Counted from the stretch's first letter, positions 1 to 9,021 are shown. The stretch: DNA of 64,000 bases from Leisingera aquaemixtae (GCF_019801145.1 NZ_JAHVJQ010000002.1:62001-126000); one strand, 5' to 3'. A program made the numbers and translations. The notes: generated by a model not told the origin, from the sequence alone.

Positions 1-1
1 C

Positions 2-637
2 TTCGCCGGCGGCGACGTGCTGCTGGCGGCGCCGGAGGCTTACTGCTTTGACCGCCGCAGCAGCCAGCCGGACAAGGACGGCGGCTTTGCCCTCCTGGCC
101 CATTGCAGCCGGCTGGGCCGCCAGAACTGGTTCGGCGCCCGCAAATCGGCGGTGCTCACCGCCTCGATCGGCCCCGCCCGGCAGGATGCGGCAGCGCCGC
201 AGGCCGCGGATATCGCCGCCATGTTCCCGGCCGCCAAGGTGCTGGAAACCAGCGAGGACCAGCTGCTGCCGCTGGTCAAGCTCGAGTTCCCCGGTGCCGT
301 GGCCGAAAGCGCCAGCCCGGTGCACTGGCGCGGCGCCTTTGTGCTCGACCGCCACCTGGTGGCGCTGGCGCTCTACGCCCCCGAAGGCAGCCGGGCGCTT
401 GGCAGCCACGGTGCTGCGCTCCTGAACGAGCTGACCCACCGCACGCTGGAGGCCTCCACCCTGCCGCCGCTGGAGGCCGCGCCCGGCCCCCGCGCCGCAG
501 TCCCGGCGCTGGCTGCGGCTCCGGGCCTGCGGCCGCAAGCCCGCCCGGTGCAGTTGGCGGCGCAGAAGGTCCCCGCCGACGCAGAGACCGGCAAAAAACG
601 CGGGCTGCGCCAGCGGATTGCCGGTTTATTTCAATAG
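2..637 (+). CDS. Conserved hypothetical protein, 5' end outside window
   Basis: The reading frame is open from base 2, so the gene probably begins before the window. The first possible start inside is a GTG at 17, which would give 206 residues. The visible part is soluble, with an Ala/Pro-rich stretch (about residues 150-190) and a basic tail ending GLRQRIAGLFQ. I recognise no catalytic motif. It lies 89 bases upstream of another roseobacter-type hypothetical on the same strand, so the two may be co-transcribed. Function is unknown. Confidence 0.6.
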   Translation, partial: FAGGDVLLAAPEAYCFDRRSSQPDKDGGFALLAHCSRLGRQNWFGARKSAVLTASIGPARQDAAAPQAADIAAMFPAAKVLETSEDQLLPLVKLEFPGAVAESASPVHWRGAFVLDRHLVALALYAPEGSRALGSHGAALLNELTHRTLEASTLPPLEAAPGPRAAVPALAAAPGLRPQARPVQLAAQKVPADAETGKKRGLRQRIAGLFQ

Positions 638-726
638 CCGCACGCGGTTACACTGCCGGCAGCGCCCGCGCCAGACGCGCCGGGCCAGGGCAAGCGATAA
701 GGCCCCACAGGGCGGAAGAGAGCACG

Positions 727-1488
727 ATGGGCAGGATCATGGACCGGTTGCTTCACCTGCGCAGCCTGCGCCGCTGGCGCGCGGCGGCCGAGGACTCCGC
801 CCGCGCGCCGCTGTCCGAACTGCGCCGCCAGCGCAACCAGGCCCGCCAGCTGCGCACCCATCTGGACCGGCTGATCCACACCGCCGACGGCCGCCTGGCG
901 CTGCCGCAGATCGGCTCCTCCTTCTTTCCGCGCCCGCATGGCACCGACTGGTCCTGGCGCCCGGAACTGTGGCGCGGCCCGCTGCCGGAACGCGGGCTGT
1001 CCTCGGTTCCCACCAAGGCGCGGCTGGGAAATGAGGTGCAGCTGTTCCACGACTGCGCCTTCTCCGAACTGACCCTGCGCCAGCTCAGGAACACCCGGGA
1101 GGAGGACCTGGCCCCCTTCGGCCTGCGCATGGACGTGTTCAAATTCGACGGCTCTTTCCTGTCGCTGGTGATCGACCTGCCGCCGGAGGCCGCCGCCGGC
1201 ATGACCCGCCAGCACCTGCTGCGGATCGACAGCATCATCGAATCTGAAAAGCCGATCGAGATCTTCGCCCGGCTCAACATCCAGCACGGCCCCAACACCG
1301 AACAGTTGGTGCGCGAGCTGCCGCAGGAGGAAAAGAACATCGTGGTGGAATTCGACCTGGCCTATTCCCGCCTAAACGAAAAGCGGATCGAGAAGATCTG
1401 GCTCGACCTGATCTTCGAGGCGCCCGATATGAACCAGGTGGTCCTGCGCGACCTGACCTTCTCGCGCCACCGCCGCGCGGCGATCTGA
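727..1488 (+). CDS. Conserved hypothetical protein, DUF6478-like
   Basis: This is a 253-residue soluble protein beginning MGRIMDRLLHLRSLRRW. The ATG at 727 is preceded by a purine-rich GGAAGAGAG segment, and I prefer it to upstream starts in the same frame that would run through the preceding gene. The N-terminal third is Arg-rich and helical. The rest alternates beta-like segments (FKFDGSFLSLVIDLP, IVVEFDLAYSRL, KIWLDLIFEAPDMNQVVL). I associate this layout with a roseobacter-restricted family, DUF6478, but this is from memory. It is followed after 11 bases by the next gene, suggesting an operon. No function can be assigned. Confidence 0.65.
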   Translation: MGRIMDRLLHLRSLRRWRAAAEDSARAPLSELRRQRNQARQLRTHLDRLIHTADGRLALPQIGSSFFPRPHGTDWSWRPELWRGPLPERGLSSVPTKARLGNEVQLFHDCAFSELTLRQLRNTREEDLAPFGLRMDVFKFDGSFLSLVIDLPPEAAAGMTRQHLLRIDSIIESEKPIEIFARLNIQHGPNTEQLVRELPQEEKNIVVEFDLAYSRLNEKRIEKIWLDLIFEAPDMNQVVLRDLTFSRHRRAAI

Positions 1489-1499
1489 GGAGCCCGAGC

Positions 1500-1877
1500 A
1501 TGAGCAGCCTGACCCTGACCAAAATCCGCTTCCGCAACGGCATCTGGGAGGGCAAGATCAGCAATGCCCCGGCCAGCGGCGCCAAGCCGGACATCACCGT
1601 GATGTTCCAGGATCAGCCGGTTGGATCGGTGATCCTGACCGAGGGCCAGACAGAGGGCGACTGGCTGGTCGCCATCCCGGTCCCGGCAGAGGCGCTGGCC
1701 GACGGGGTGCAGACCTTCGTGATCTTCGACGCCGCCGACAGCACCCGGCTGGGCGATTTCACCCTGATCGCGGGCGAGGCGGTGTCGGACGACCTGCGCG
1801 CCGAGGTGGAGCTGCTGCGCGCCGAGCTCGACATGCTGAAACGCGCCTTCCGCCGCCACTGCCTGGAAACGATGTAA
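1500..1877 (+). CDS. Small conserved hypothetical protein
   Basis: A 125-residue protein starts at ATG 1500, directly after a GAGGAGCCC ribosome-binding region that overlaps the end of the preceding gene. Residues 1-95 look all-beta (LTKIRFRNGIWEGKI, DITVMFQDQPVGSVIL, QTFVIFDAADSTRLGDFTL). The C-terminus is a probable coiled coil with a leucine heptad (LRAEVELLRAELDMLKRAF). It sits 11 bases after the DUF6478-like gene and is probably translated from the same mRNA. I recognise no known family, and the coiled coil suggests self-association. Confidence 0.6.
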   Translation: MSSLTLTKIRFRNGIWEGKISNAPASGAKPDITVMFQDQPVGSVILTEGQTEGDWLVAIPVPAEALADGVQTFVIFDAADSTRLGDFTLIAGEAVSDDLRAEVELLRAELDMLKRAFRRHCLETM

Positions 1878-1884
1878 CCGCCAG

Positions 1885-2628
1885 TTATTCCAGCGCCTGG
1901 AAATGCTCTGCCAGCACCTGCATCAGTTTCGCGTGCGGGATCGGGCCATAGCTGCAGCGCGCCACACCTGCCTGCCGCGCCGTTTCCAGCGTGATGCCGC
2001 GCATCATCGTGTTGACCGGCAGCGCACAGCCCGCGCAGACCTGTGCAATCAGATCGGGATCCGACAGCCCCGGCACAAAGAACCCGTTGCCGCCGGCCTC
2101 GGTATAGGCCGCCGCGCGCTCCAGCGCTTCCGCCACCAGCCCGGCGTGTTTGGCGGCATCTTTTTCCTTCAGAAACAGATCGGTGCGCGCATTCACAAAG
2201 ATATCCGCATGGGCCGCGCGCACCGCGGCCACCCGCCGCGCCTGCTCTTCGATGCTGTAAAAGCCCTCGCCGCCGACCACCTGATCCTCAAAGTTCAGCC
2301 CCACCGCACCGGTCTCTGCCAGCCGTTTCACATTGGCAGTCAGCTGCTCCGGCTCGCGGGCGTATCCACCCTCGAAATCAATGGTCACGGGCAGCTCCGT
2401 GGCGGCGACGATGCGTTCCGCATTGCCCAGTACAAACTCCAGCGGCACCTGTTCGCCGTCCGCAAACCCCTGCGCCGCTGCCACCGGGAAACTGCCGGTT
2501 GCCAAGGCCGACGCCCCTGCCCCGGCAATCGCCTTGGCGCTGCCCGCGTCCCAGATGTTGTACAAAACCACCGGGCTGCCCGGCTGGTGCAGCGCCGCAA
2601 AAGCCGCTGCGCGGTCGGAATATGTCAT
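1885..2628 (-). CDS. Isocitrate lyase/PEP mutase-family protein
   Basis: The 247-residue protein has the features of the PEP mutase/isocitrate lyase superfamily of Mg-dependent TIM-barrel enzymes that make or break C-C or P-C bonds next to a carboxylate. It begins with the family-typical LHQPGSPVVLYNIWDAGSAKAI. It then has TGSFPVAAAQGFADG, a metal-binding acidic region (VTIDFEGGYARE), LNFEDQVVGGEGFYSIEEQ and IFVNARTDLFL. Its ATG overlaps the ada stop by four bases (2625-2628), so the two are translationally coupled. Many homologues near ada genes have no known substrate, so I do not assign a reaction. Family confidence is high and specificity is unknown. Confidence 0.85.
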   Translation of the reverse strand: MTYSDRAAAFAALHQPGSPVVLYNIWDAGSAKAIAGAGASALATGSFPVAAAQGFADGEQVPLEFVLGNAERIVAATELPVTIDFEGGYAREPEQLTANVKRLAETGAVGLNFEDQVVGGEGFYSIEEQARRVAAVRAAHADIFVNARTDLFLKEKDAAKHAGLVAEALERAAAYTEAGGNGFFVPGLSDPDLIAQVCAGCALPVNTMMRGITLETARQAGVARCSYGPIPHAKLMQVLAEHFQALE

Positions 2629-3689
2629 GCTGAAATCCTTTGCCTGTAGCCTGTCTCAATCTCAATCAGCCGCTGCTTGCGCCACAAGCCGCCGCCATAG
2701 CCGGTCAGCGATCCGTCCGCCGACAGCACCCGGTGGCAGGGCACCACCAGCGCCAGCTGGTTGGAGCCGTTGGCCCGCGCCACCGCCCGCGTCGCCGAGG
2801 CCCGCCCCAGCTCCCGCGCGATCTGCGAATAGCTGCGGGTCTCGCCCGCCGGGATGGTCAGCAGGTAGCGCCAGACCTCGCGCTCGAACGCGGTGCCGTG
2901 CAGCCCCAGCGGGGTCTGGAAATCCGCCCCCTCGCCTGCAAAGAACCGGCGCAGCTCCTCCGCAATCTGCTCCGTCGGCGCCGGGCGGCCAAAGCCCAAG
3001 CCGCCGGGCTGCGCCTTCTGCAGCTTAGCCACTTCACGCGGCAGCGCCTTGCGGTCGGCAAATTCCAACAGATGCAGCTGATGGGTGCAGCTGATCGCGA
3101 TCATCGCCCCCAGCGGCGTGTCGATCCAATCCGCCAGCAACAGCGCATCCTTGCGGAACGCGCCCGGCGCAATCCCCACCAGTTTCGCGAATGCCGCGCG
3201 GAAGGCGCTGGCGCTTTCGAAGCCGGCGTCGATCTGCGCCGCAATCACCGGCTCGCCGGCCTTTAGCGCAGTAAACCCCTCGCGCAGGCGGCGCTGGCGC
3301 GCCATCTCCAGGAAGGTCATGCCGAAATGCCGCTTGAAGGCGCGCCGCACGGTCGAGGCATCCAGCCCCAGCCGCAGCAGATCGCCCTCGCCCCAGCGGT
3401 AGGCAGGCCGTTCCTCCAGCCGCGCCAGCAGGTCCTGCACCATCGGGTCATCCCCGGCCGCTGCAGCCAAGGGCTTGCAGCGCTTGCAGGCGCGGAACCC
3501 CGCCTCGATGCACTCGCCGGGAGTGGCATGGAACCGGCAGTTCTCGAACTTGGGTTTGCGCGCCGGGCAGGTCAGGCGGCAGAAGATGCCGGTGGAGGTC
3601 ACACCGACATAGGCGCGCCCTTCATAGGCAGCGTCGCGGTCTAGCAGAGCTTGGTAGAGCGTGCGGGAATCAGGCAGGTCAAACATCAT
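2625..3689 (-). CDS. ada: Ada: methylated-DNA-protein cysteine methyltransferase and AraC-type regulator
   Basis: This 354-residue protein transfers methyl groups from alkylated DNA to its own cysteines and activates alkylation-response genes. The N-terminal zinc domain has Cys37, Cys41, Cys68 and Cys71, matching the four ligands of E. coli Ada with one residue offset. An AraC-type HTH covers about residues 85-180 (VRRAFKRHFGMTFLEMARQRRLREG). The C-terminal O6-alkylguanine methyltransferase domain has the acceptor motif PCHR with Cys318. Two ATGs are adjacent (3689 and 3686). Length is essentially full. It is followed by a four-base overlap with the PEP mutase-like gene, which Ada may therefore co-regulate. 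Confidence 0.95.
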   Translation of the reverse strand: MMFDLPDSRTLYQALLDRDAAYEGRAYVGVTSTGIFCRLTCPARKPKFENCRFHATPGECIEAGFRACKRCKPLAAAAGDDPMVQDLLARLEERPAYRWGEGDLLRLGLDASTVRRAFKRHFGMTFLEMARQRRLREGFTALKAGEPVIAAQIDAGFESASAFRAAFAKLVGIAPGAFRKDALLLADWIDTPLGAMIAISCTHQLHLLEFADRKALPREVAKLQKAQPGGLGFGRPAPTEQIAEELRRFFAGEGADFQTPLGLHGTAFEREVWRYLLTIPAGETRSYSQIARELGRASATRAVARANGSNQLALVVPCHRVLSADGSLTGYGGGLWRKQRLIEIETGYRQRISA

Positions 3690-3771
3690 GGACGGAGCAT
3701 AGACCAGCCCGCCCCGTCAGTACGCCGGATATCGGGCGTTGATTTTCAAAACCCGTTGATCTGCCCGGACG

Positions 3772-4413
3772 TCACGCCCGGCGGGCAAAGGCCGTAGCTG
3801 CCTGGCCAAGGATGAAAACCCCGGCAGCGCCGATGATGGCACCGGCAAGCCGGTTCAGCTTTTGCAGGGCATCAGCCCGCGTCATCATCGTTCGCGCGCC
3901 CGAGGCCAGCAGCGCATAGGGCAGCAGCGTCACAAACAGCACCGCAACGGTCAGCACGCTCAGCGCGGCCCATTGCGGCAGACCGACAGCCCCCAAGTCA
4001 ATGACGGTTGGCAGCAGGGCAAGATAGAAGATGATCGTCTTGGGATTGCCCAGCGTCAGCGCAAACCCCGACAGAAACGTCTTCAACCCGCGGCGGCTGC
4101 CGGCCTTGCGCACATGGGTGAGCCCGGCCTCGTTGCGCCAGAACTTGCTGGCGAGATAGACCAGGTACAGGCCACCCAACACCTTTATCGCCAGCAGCGC
4201 GCCAGAGAACAGCTGCGCAATTGCGGCCAGGCCCGCAATCGCGATGGTCAGGTAAACCACATCGCCCAGCGCAATGCCCGCCAGAAAGAACAGCGACACC
4301 TGCAAGCCATTGCCAAGAGACTGCCCGACCAGACCCGCCACACCCGGCCCGGGAATGACAGCCGCGATGGACAGAGCGACGGAATAGGCGATGAGCGGGG
4401 CCAAAAGATCCAT
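3772..4413 (-). CDS. LysE/RhtB-family amino-acid exporter
   Basis: The 213-residue protein has about six hydrophobic segments and the LysE/RhtB signature near the N-terminus (AAVIPGPGVAGLVGQSLGNG, where the usual family form is PGP plus a polar helix). Later segments include LGDVVYLTIAIAGL, VLGGLYLVYLASKFW and LTLGNPKTIIFYLALLP, the last being the typical GNPK motif. It should act in the inner membrane as a proton-coupled exporter of amino acids or homoserine-lactone-like compounds; the substrate cannot be read from sequence. It is transcribed in the same direction as ada but 82 bases separate them. Confidence 0.9.
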   Translation of the reverse strand: MDLLAPLIAYSVALSIAAVIPGPGVAGLVGQSLGNGLQVSLFFLAGIALGDVVYLTIAIAGLAAIAQLFSGALLAIKVLGGLYLVYLASKFWRNEAGLTHVRKAGSRRGLKTFLSGFALTLGNPKTIIFYLALLPTVIDLGAVGLPQWAALSVLTVAVLFVTLLPYALLASGARTMMTRADALQKLNRLAGAIIGAAGVFILGQAATAFARRA

Positions 4414-4603
4414 TGGAGCAATCCTGAATGCAATTTCCGCGCGACACTACCAAGGCCCTTGCCTCTGGCAAGCCGGAAAAAGCATGGCGGCAGAAATGGC
4501 TTTCGGCGGACTGCCCCCTGCGGGTGTTGCGCACCCGGCGTACGGTGCCTTCACGCGATCCTCATTCCCCTATGCCAGACTGCCAGACGATCGATCCCCT
4601 GCC

Positions 4604-4660
4604 ATGGCCCCGCGCATGGGCCATGATACGAGGCGCAGGCATCTGTGCGGCTGCCTGCGC
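4604..4660. other. Structured intergenic region with two perfect inverted repeats
   Basis: The 4414-4886 gap between lysE-like and ctpA genes has no convincing ORF. It holds two adjacent perfect inverted repeats: ATGGCCC/GGGCCAT (4604-4610 and 4618-4624) and GCGCAGGCA/TGCCTGCGC (4633-4641 and 4652-4660). An AAGGAGA follows at 4666, and a G/C-rich stretch at 4688-4770 can also fold. No gene starts after the AAGGAGA. The region could hold a small RNA, or it may simply be intergenic debris. Confidence 0.3.
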
Positions 4661-4830
4661 AACACAAGGAGACCGGCCCTGATAAAAAGGGGGTCGTCCA
4701 AGCGAGCTTGTCCGAGCAGGCCCCCGGCGGGGTCTGTCCACCTCCACCCGGCGGCGCCGCCCCCTTAACTGGGACACAGCGCTAAAACGGCACAGCAACC
4801 ACACGCCGCCAGACCCGGCGGCACAGCAAA

Positions 4831-4859
4831 AATGAAAAAGGCCGCCCAACCGGACGGCC
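4831..4859 (-). terminator. Rho-independent terminator after ctpA
   Basis: On the minus strand an 8-bp stem (GGCCGTCC with GGGCGGCC, one G-U pair) has a four-base loop and runs directly into TTTTT. It lies 28 bases beyond the ctpA stop codon and fits the end of the gpmI-envC-ctpA transcript. Confidence 0.8.
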
Positions 4860-4886
4860 CCTTCCTGATGCGTGTTTGCCGCGGGC

Positions 4887-6236
4887 TTACTTCGGCCCCA
4901 GCGCCACCATCCCCTTCAGGATGTCGATGGCATAGGCCAGCTGGTAATCCTGCTCGCGCAGCTCCGCGGCTTTCTCGGCCTTCTCGCGCTCTTCCTCGAT
5001 CTGGCGGATTTCATCCTCGGACAGGCTGTCGTTGTTCAGGCTGCCGCGCAGGTCGGCCTCCGAACGCGAGCGGCGGGCGGGCGAGTCATTCTCTTCCTCA
5101 GCCGCGGCGGTCCGGCGGGGCTGCGCCACCACGATGTCGGGGGACACGCCCAGCGCCTGGATCGAGCGGCCCGACGGCGTGTAATAGCGCGCAGTGGTCA
5201 GGCGCATCGCGCCCTCGCCCTTCAGCGGCATCACGGTCTGGACCGAGCCCTTGCCGAAGGATTTGGTGCCCACCACGATGGCGCGGCGGTGGTCCTGCAG
5301 CGCGCCCGCGACGATTTCCGAGGCCGAGGCCGAGCCGCCGTTGATCAGCACCACGATCGGCTTGCCCTCAGCCAGGTCGCCCGGGGTGGCGTTGAACCGC
5401 TCGCCGTCTTCCGGGTCGCGGCCGCGGGTGGAGACGATCTCACCCGACTCCAGGAAGCTGTCGGCCACCTTGATCGCCTGGGTCAGCAGGCCGCCGGGGT
5501 TGTTGCGCAGGTCCAGCACGATGCCGTTGACACTCTCCATGCCGCCGGCTTCCTCGATCTGCTTCTTCAGGTTTTCCTCGAGGTTCGGCGTGGTCTGGTC
5601 GTTGAAGGTGGTGATCCGCATCACCACGGTGTTGCCCTCGGTGCGGCCGCGCACCGCGGTCAGCTTGATGGTGTCGCGGATGATCGACACGTCGAACGGC
5701 TCCGGCTCGCCCTCGCGCACCACGGTGATCACGATCTCGGAGCCGACCGGCCCGCGCATCAGCTCCACCGCCTCGTCCAGCGACAGGCCCAGCACGCTTT
5801 CGCCGTCCACATGGGTGATGAAATCGCCGGCTTCCATGCCGGCCTCATCGGCCGGGGTGCCGTCGATCGGGGAGACCACCTTGACGAAGCCCTCCTCCTG
5901 GGTGACCTCGATCCCGAGGCCCCCGAACTCGCCGCGGGTCTGCACCCGCATGTTGGCCGCGTCATCCGGCGACAGGTAGCTGGAATGCGGGTCCAGGGAC
6001 GCCAGCATGCCGCCGATGGCCGCCTCGATCAGCTCCTTCTCGTCGACCTCCTCGACATACTGCGCCCGGATGCGCTCGAAGATATCGCCGAACAGGTCCA
6101 GCTGCTCATAGACGTTTGCCTCGCGCGCGCCTTCCTGCGCCAGCAAGGGGCCTGCGACATAGGTTGTTGCAACGATCCCTGCCAGCGTGCCGCCAACGGC
6201 GGCCATCGCAAATTTTTTCATCAAGCCTTCATCCAC
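4887..6236 (-). CDS. ctpA: Carboxyl-terminal processing protease CtpA (S41)
   Basis: A 449-residue S41-family serine protease that trims periplasmic proteins from their C-termini. The N-terminus MKKFAMAAVGGTLAGIVATT is a signal/anchor segment; the ORF begins four residues earlier at MDEGLMKK, and the internal ATG is an alternative start. A PDZ domain spans about residues 90-175 (GGLGIEVTQEEGFVKVVSPIDGTPADEAGM, given as the region not a single motif). The protease domain has the Ser of NGGSASASEI and the Lys of FGKGSVQ forming the Ser/Lys dyad. A charged C-terminal tail is rich in Glu/Arg. It overlaps envC by eight bases, and the pairing with EnvC suggests a role in septal peptidoglycan turnover. 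Confidence 0.93.
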   Translation of the reverse strand: MDEGLMKKFAMAAVGGTLAGIVATTYVAGPLLAQEGAREANVYEQLDLFGDIFERIRAQYVEEVDEKELIEAAIGGMLASLDPHSSYLSPDDAANMRVQTRGEFGGLGIEVTQEEGFVKVVSPIDGTPADEAGMEAGDFITHVDGESVLGLSLDEAVELMRGPVGSEIVITVVREGEPEPFDVSIIRDTIKLTAVRGRTEGNTVVMRITTFNDQTTPNLEENLKKQIEEAGGMESVNGIVLDLRNNPGGLLTQAIKVADSFLESGEIVSTRGRDPEDGERFNATPGDLAEGKPIVVLINGGSASASEIVAGALQDHRRAIVVGTKSFGKGSVQTVMPLKGEGAMRLTTARYYTPSGRSIQALGVSPDIVVAQPRRTAAAEEENDSPARRSRSEADLRGSLNNDSLSEDEIRQIEEEREKAEKAAELREQDYQLAYAIDILKGMVALGPK

Positions 6237-7359
6237 CTTTTCCAGTGCGGAACCATGTTTCCGGGTCCACCGGGCTGTTGTCCATTCTCACTTCTATATA
6301 GAGCGTTTCTGTCCGGTCAGTTCCACCCCCTTCACCGCTTGTTGACAGAATTGCGTCCGGTTTCGGGTTTTCCCCGCTCATCAATCCGACCGGGGTGCCT
6401 TCGGGGATCACCTGGCCCGTCTCGCCGAACACCTCGGCCAGGCCCGACAGCACAAACAGCGTGTCCGGCTGTGGTTCCAGAATCACCACGTTGCCCAGAT
6501 CCAGAAGCGGCCCGCGGTAGCGGATGGTGGCGGCAGCGGGCGCCGTGACCAGCGCCCGCGGGCGGGCGGCGATCAGCAGGCCGGGGCGGGCGATGCCCGC
6601 GGCATCGCGCTCGCCGTAGCCGCGCAGCACCAGCCCCTCGACCGGCAGCGGCAGGCTGCCGCGCAGGGCGCTGATGTCCGCCTCGCTGGCGGCGATCTCA
6701 CCGCCGGCAATCTCGGCCAGCCCGTCGGCAAAGCCCGACAGCGTCTCGGTCGAGGAGATCAGGATGGCGGTGCGCACCGGGTCCTCGGTGAAACGTTTCG
6801 GCAGGGTGGTGCGGTCGGCGATTGCGGTCGACAGCTGCACCCGCGCGCTTTGCACGCCCGACAGCCCCTCCTCCAGCGTCTTGGCCGCATTCTGCTGCAG
6901 CAGGCGCAGGCCCTGCACCTCGTCCAGATCCGCCTTCAGGGATTGCGCCTTGGCCTGCAGCGCCGGCGTCACCTCTGCCAGCATCATCGCCGAACGCGCC
7001 GCGCCCAAGGGCCCGGAAGGATGCACCATCAGGACCGGCGGCGGCGAGGTCTCAATCGTCTGGATGATGCCCAGAAGGCCCGAGACCTCCTCCTGCCGCG
7101 CCGCCAGCTGCGCGCTCAGCTGCCCTTCGCGCCGCGCCACCCGGCGCAGCCCGTCGCGCATGGCAGCCAGCCCCGCCTCATAGGCCTGCACGGTGGAGGT
7201 CAGCGCCTTCACCCGGTCGCGGGAGCTGGCGGCCTCCTGCAGCTGGACCGAGGCCAGCTCAAGCTGCTCTGCCGCATCCCGCGCGGCTCCGGCCGGGTCC
7301 GCCGCCTGCACGGGCGCAGCCAGCACGGCCAGCAGCATCAGGCCCGCGCGCCGGATCAT
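6229..7359 (-). CDS. EnvC-like murein hydrolase activator (degenerate M23/LytM)
   Basis: The 376-residue protein starts MIRRAGLMLLAVLAAPVQA, a clear signal peptide. Residues about 25-230 form a long coiled coil (AEQLELASVQLQEAASSRDRVKAL and similar heptads). The C-terminal LytM-like domain ends LYIEVRMDNSPVDPETWF. The usual zinc ligands are not recognisable: the first His/Asp motif reads GLLIAARP and no HxH is present. This matches EnvC-type activators, which switch on amidases rather than cut peptidoglycan. Its GTG/ATG-region start overlaps the gpmI stop by four bases, and its end overlaps ctpA, so all three are one operon. Confidence 0.88.
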   Translation of the reverse strand: MIRRAGLMLLAVLAAPVQAADPAGAARDAAEQLELASVQLQEAASSRDRVKALTSTVQAYEAGLAAMRDGLRRVARREGQLSAQLAARQEEVSGLLGIIQTIETSPPPVLMVHPSGPLGAARSAMMLAEVTPALQAKAQSLKADLDEVQGLRLLQQNAAKTLEEGLSGVQSARVQLSTAIADRTTLPKRFTEDPVRTAILISSTETLSGFADGLAEIAGGEIAASEADISALRGSLPLPVEGLVLRGYGERDAAGIARPGLLIAARPRALVTAPAAATIRYRGPLLDLGNVVILEPQPDTLFVLSGLAEVFGETGQVIPEGTPVGLMSGENPKPDAILSTSGEGGGTDRTETLYIEVRMDNSPVDPETWFRTGKGG

Positions 7360-8873
7360 GACAGCAGGCTCTCCCCGGTCATCTCGGCCGGTTTCTCCAG
7401 CCCCATCAGCTGCAGGATCGTGGGCGCCAAGTCGGCCAGACGGCCGTCGCGCAGTGCCGCGCCCTCCGGCCCGCCGACCAGCGCCACCGGCACCAGGTTC
7501 AGCGTATGGGCGGTATGGGCGCCGCCGGTTTCCGGATCCACCATCACCTCGCAGTTGCCGTGGTCGGCGGTGACGATCATCGCGCCGCCCGCCTTCTCCA
7601 GCGCGGCAACCACCTTGGCCAGCCCCTGGTCCACCGCCTCGCAGGCGCGGATCGCCGCCTTCAGATCGCCGGTGTGGCCGACCATGTCCGGGTTGGCGTA
7701 ATTGGTCACAATGAGGTCATAGCCCGCCTCAATCGCCTCGACGAATTTCTCCGTCACCTCCGGCGCCGACATCTCCGGCTGCAAATCATAGGTCGCCACG
7801 TTGGGCGACTTCGGCATATAGCGGTCCTCGCCCTCCTCCGGCTCTTCCTTGCCGCCATTGAGGAAGAAGGTCACATGCGGGTATTTCTCGGTCTCGGCCA
7901 GGCGGAACTGGGTCTTGCCCTGCTTGGCGACCCAGGCGCCCAGCGTGTTGACGATTGCCGCCTTGGGATAGGCGGTGGTCATGTAATCGTTATGGGCATC
8001 GGAATATTCCACCATGCCCAACAGCCCTGCCAGCTTGGGCCGCTCGCCGGTGTCAAACTCGGCAAAGCCCGGTTCGCCGATGGCGCGCAGAATCTCCCGC
8101 GCGCGGTCGGCGCGGAAGTTGAGGCAGAAGAACCCGTCGCCGTCCTTCACCCCTTCATAGCCCTCTAGCACGGTGGCGCCGATGAACTCATCGGTTTCCG
8201 ACTGGTTGTAGGCATGGTCCACCGCACCGTGGGCCGTCTGCCCGGGGCGCCCCTTGGCATGGATCATCGCGTCATAGGCCTCAGCCACGCGGCCCCAGCG
8301 GTTGTCGCGGTCCATCGCGAAATAGCGCCCGGTGACGGTGGCGATGCGGACGCCTTCGGGCAGCCGCTCCTCCAGCCGGCGGAAATGGCGGAAGGCCGAT
8401 TTCGGCGCCACGTCGCGGCCGTCGGTGATGGCATGCAGCCAGACGGGGACCCCCGCATCCGTGATCGCCTTGGCCGCCGCCAGGATGTGGTTGATATGGC
8501 CGTGCACGCCGCCGTCGGAGACCAGCCCCATCAGATGCGCCGCGCCGCCGCTGTCCTTCAGCTTGGCAATAAACGCCTGCAGCGCTTCGTTTTCAAAGAA
8601 CGACCCGTCCTCGATCGCCAGGTCGATCTGGCCCAGGTCCATCGCCACCACCCGGCCCGCGCCGATATTGGTGTGCCCCACCTCGGAGTTGCCCATCTGC
8701 CCGGTCGGCAGCCCCACATCGGGCCCGTGGGTGATCAGTTTTGCCGCCGGCCCTTTGGCCATGATCGCATCAAAGGTTGGTGTCTGCGCCAGGTAGGGCG
8801 CGTTTGCCTTGCCAGGCTCGCCGCTGCCCCAGCCGTCAAGAATGCACAGGACAACGGGTTTGGGTGCGGTCAT
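7356..8873 (-). CDS. gpmI: 2,3-bisphosphoglycerate-independent phosphoglycerate mutase
   Basis: This 505-residue enzyme interconverts 3- and 2-phosphoglycerate in glycolysis/gluconeogenesis in the cytoplasm, using two Mn ions and a phosphoserine intermediate. The alkaline-phosphatase-like metal site starts at LDGWG (Asp13). The catalytic serine is Ser63 in MGNSEVGHTNIGAGR. VTADHGNCEVM and GGAHTAHTLN supply further metal ligands near the C-terminus. Length matches the family (about 505-515). It is the first gene of the operon with envC and ctpA, an arrangement I associate with many Rhodobacteraceae. Confidence 0.97.
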   Translation of the reverse strand: MTAPKPVVLCILDGWGSGEPGKANAPYLAQTPTFDAIMAKGPAAKLITHGPDVGLPTGQMGNSEVGHTNIGAGRVVAMDLGQIDLAIEDGSFFENEALQAFIAKLKDSGGAAHLMGLVSDGGVHGHINHILAAAKAITDAGVPVWLHAITDGRDVAPKSAFRHFRRLEERLPEGVRIATVTGRYFAMDRDNRWGRVAEAYDAMIHAKGRPGQTAHGAVDHAYNQSETDEFIGATVLEGYEGVKDGDGFFCLNFRADRAREILRAIGEPGFAEFDTGERPKLAGLLGMVEYSDAHNDYMTTAYPKAAIVNTLGAWVAKQGKTQFRLAETEKYPHVTFFLNGGKEEPEEGEDRYMPKSPNVATYDLQPEMSAPEVTEKFVEAIEAGYDLIVTNYANPDMVGHTGDLKAAIRACEAVDQGLAKVVAALEKAGGAMIVTADHGNCEVMVDPETGGAHTAHTLNLVPVALVGGPEGAALRDGRLADLAPTILQLMGLEKPAEMTGESLLS

Positions 8874-9000
8874 GGATCATCTCCGGGGCAAGGAAAGCTT
8901 CGCAAGCCTTCTAACGCCTTGCCGCGCCGGGGTGAACCGGCTTTCCTGCCACAGTTGGCGTTATCAGGCCGCTTGGCGGCAGCAAGCCCCGGCAAGCGCC

Positions 9001-9021
9001 TTCATCTTTCCCGAAATACTC
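9001..9021 (-). repeat. Gene-end motif TGAGTATTT...GAAAGATGAA, copy 1
   Basis: Read on the minus strand, the stop codon of the 9020-9445 gene is the TGA that begins TGAGTATTTCGGG followed by AAAGATGAA. A copy with one difference lies at 9772-9792, where it supplies the dnaE2 stop, and a looser one at 51610-51631. I recall this motif being frequent near gene ends in Rhodobacteraceae. Confidence 0.6.

Noticed and set aside
3740-3771. FNR-like site between ada and the LysE-type gene
   Set aside because: TTGAT and TCAA are present but only two bases apart instead of four, so the spacing is wrong.
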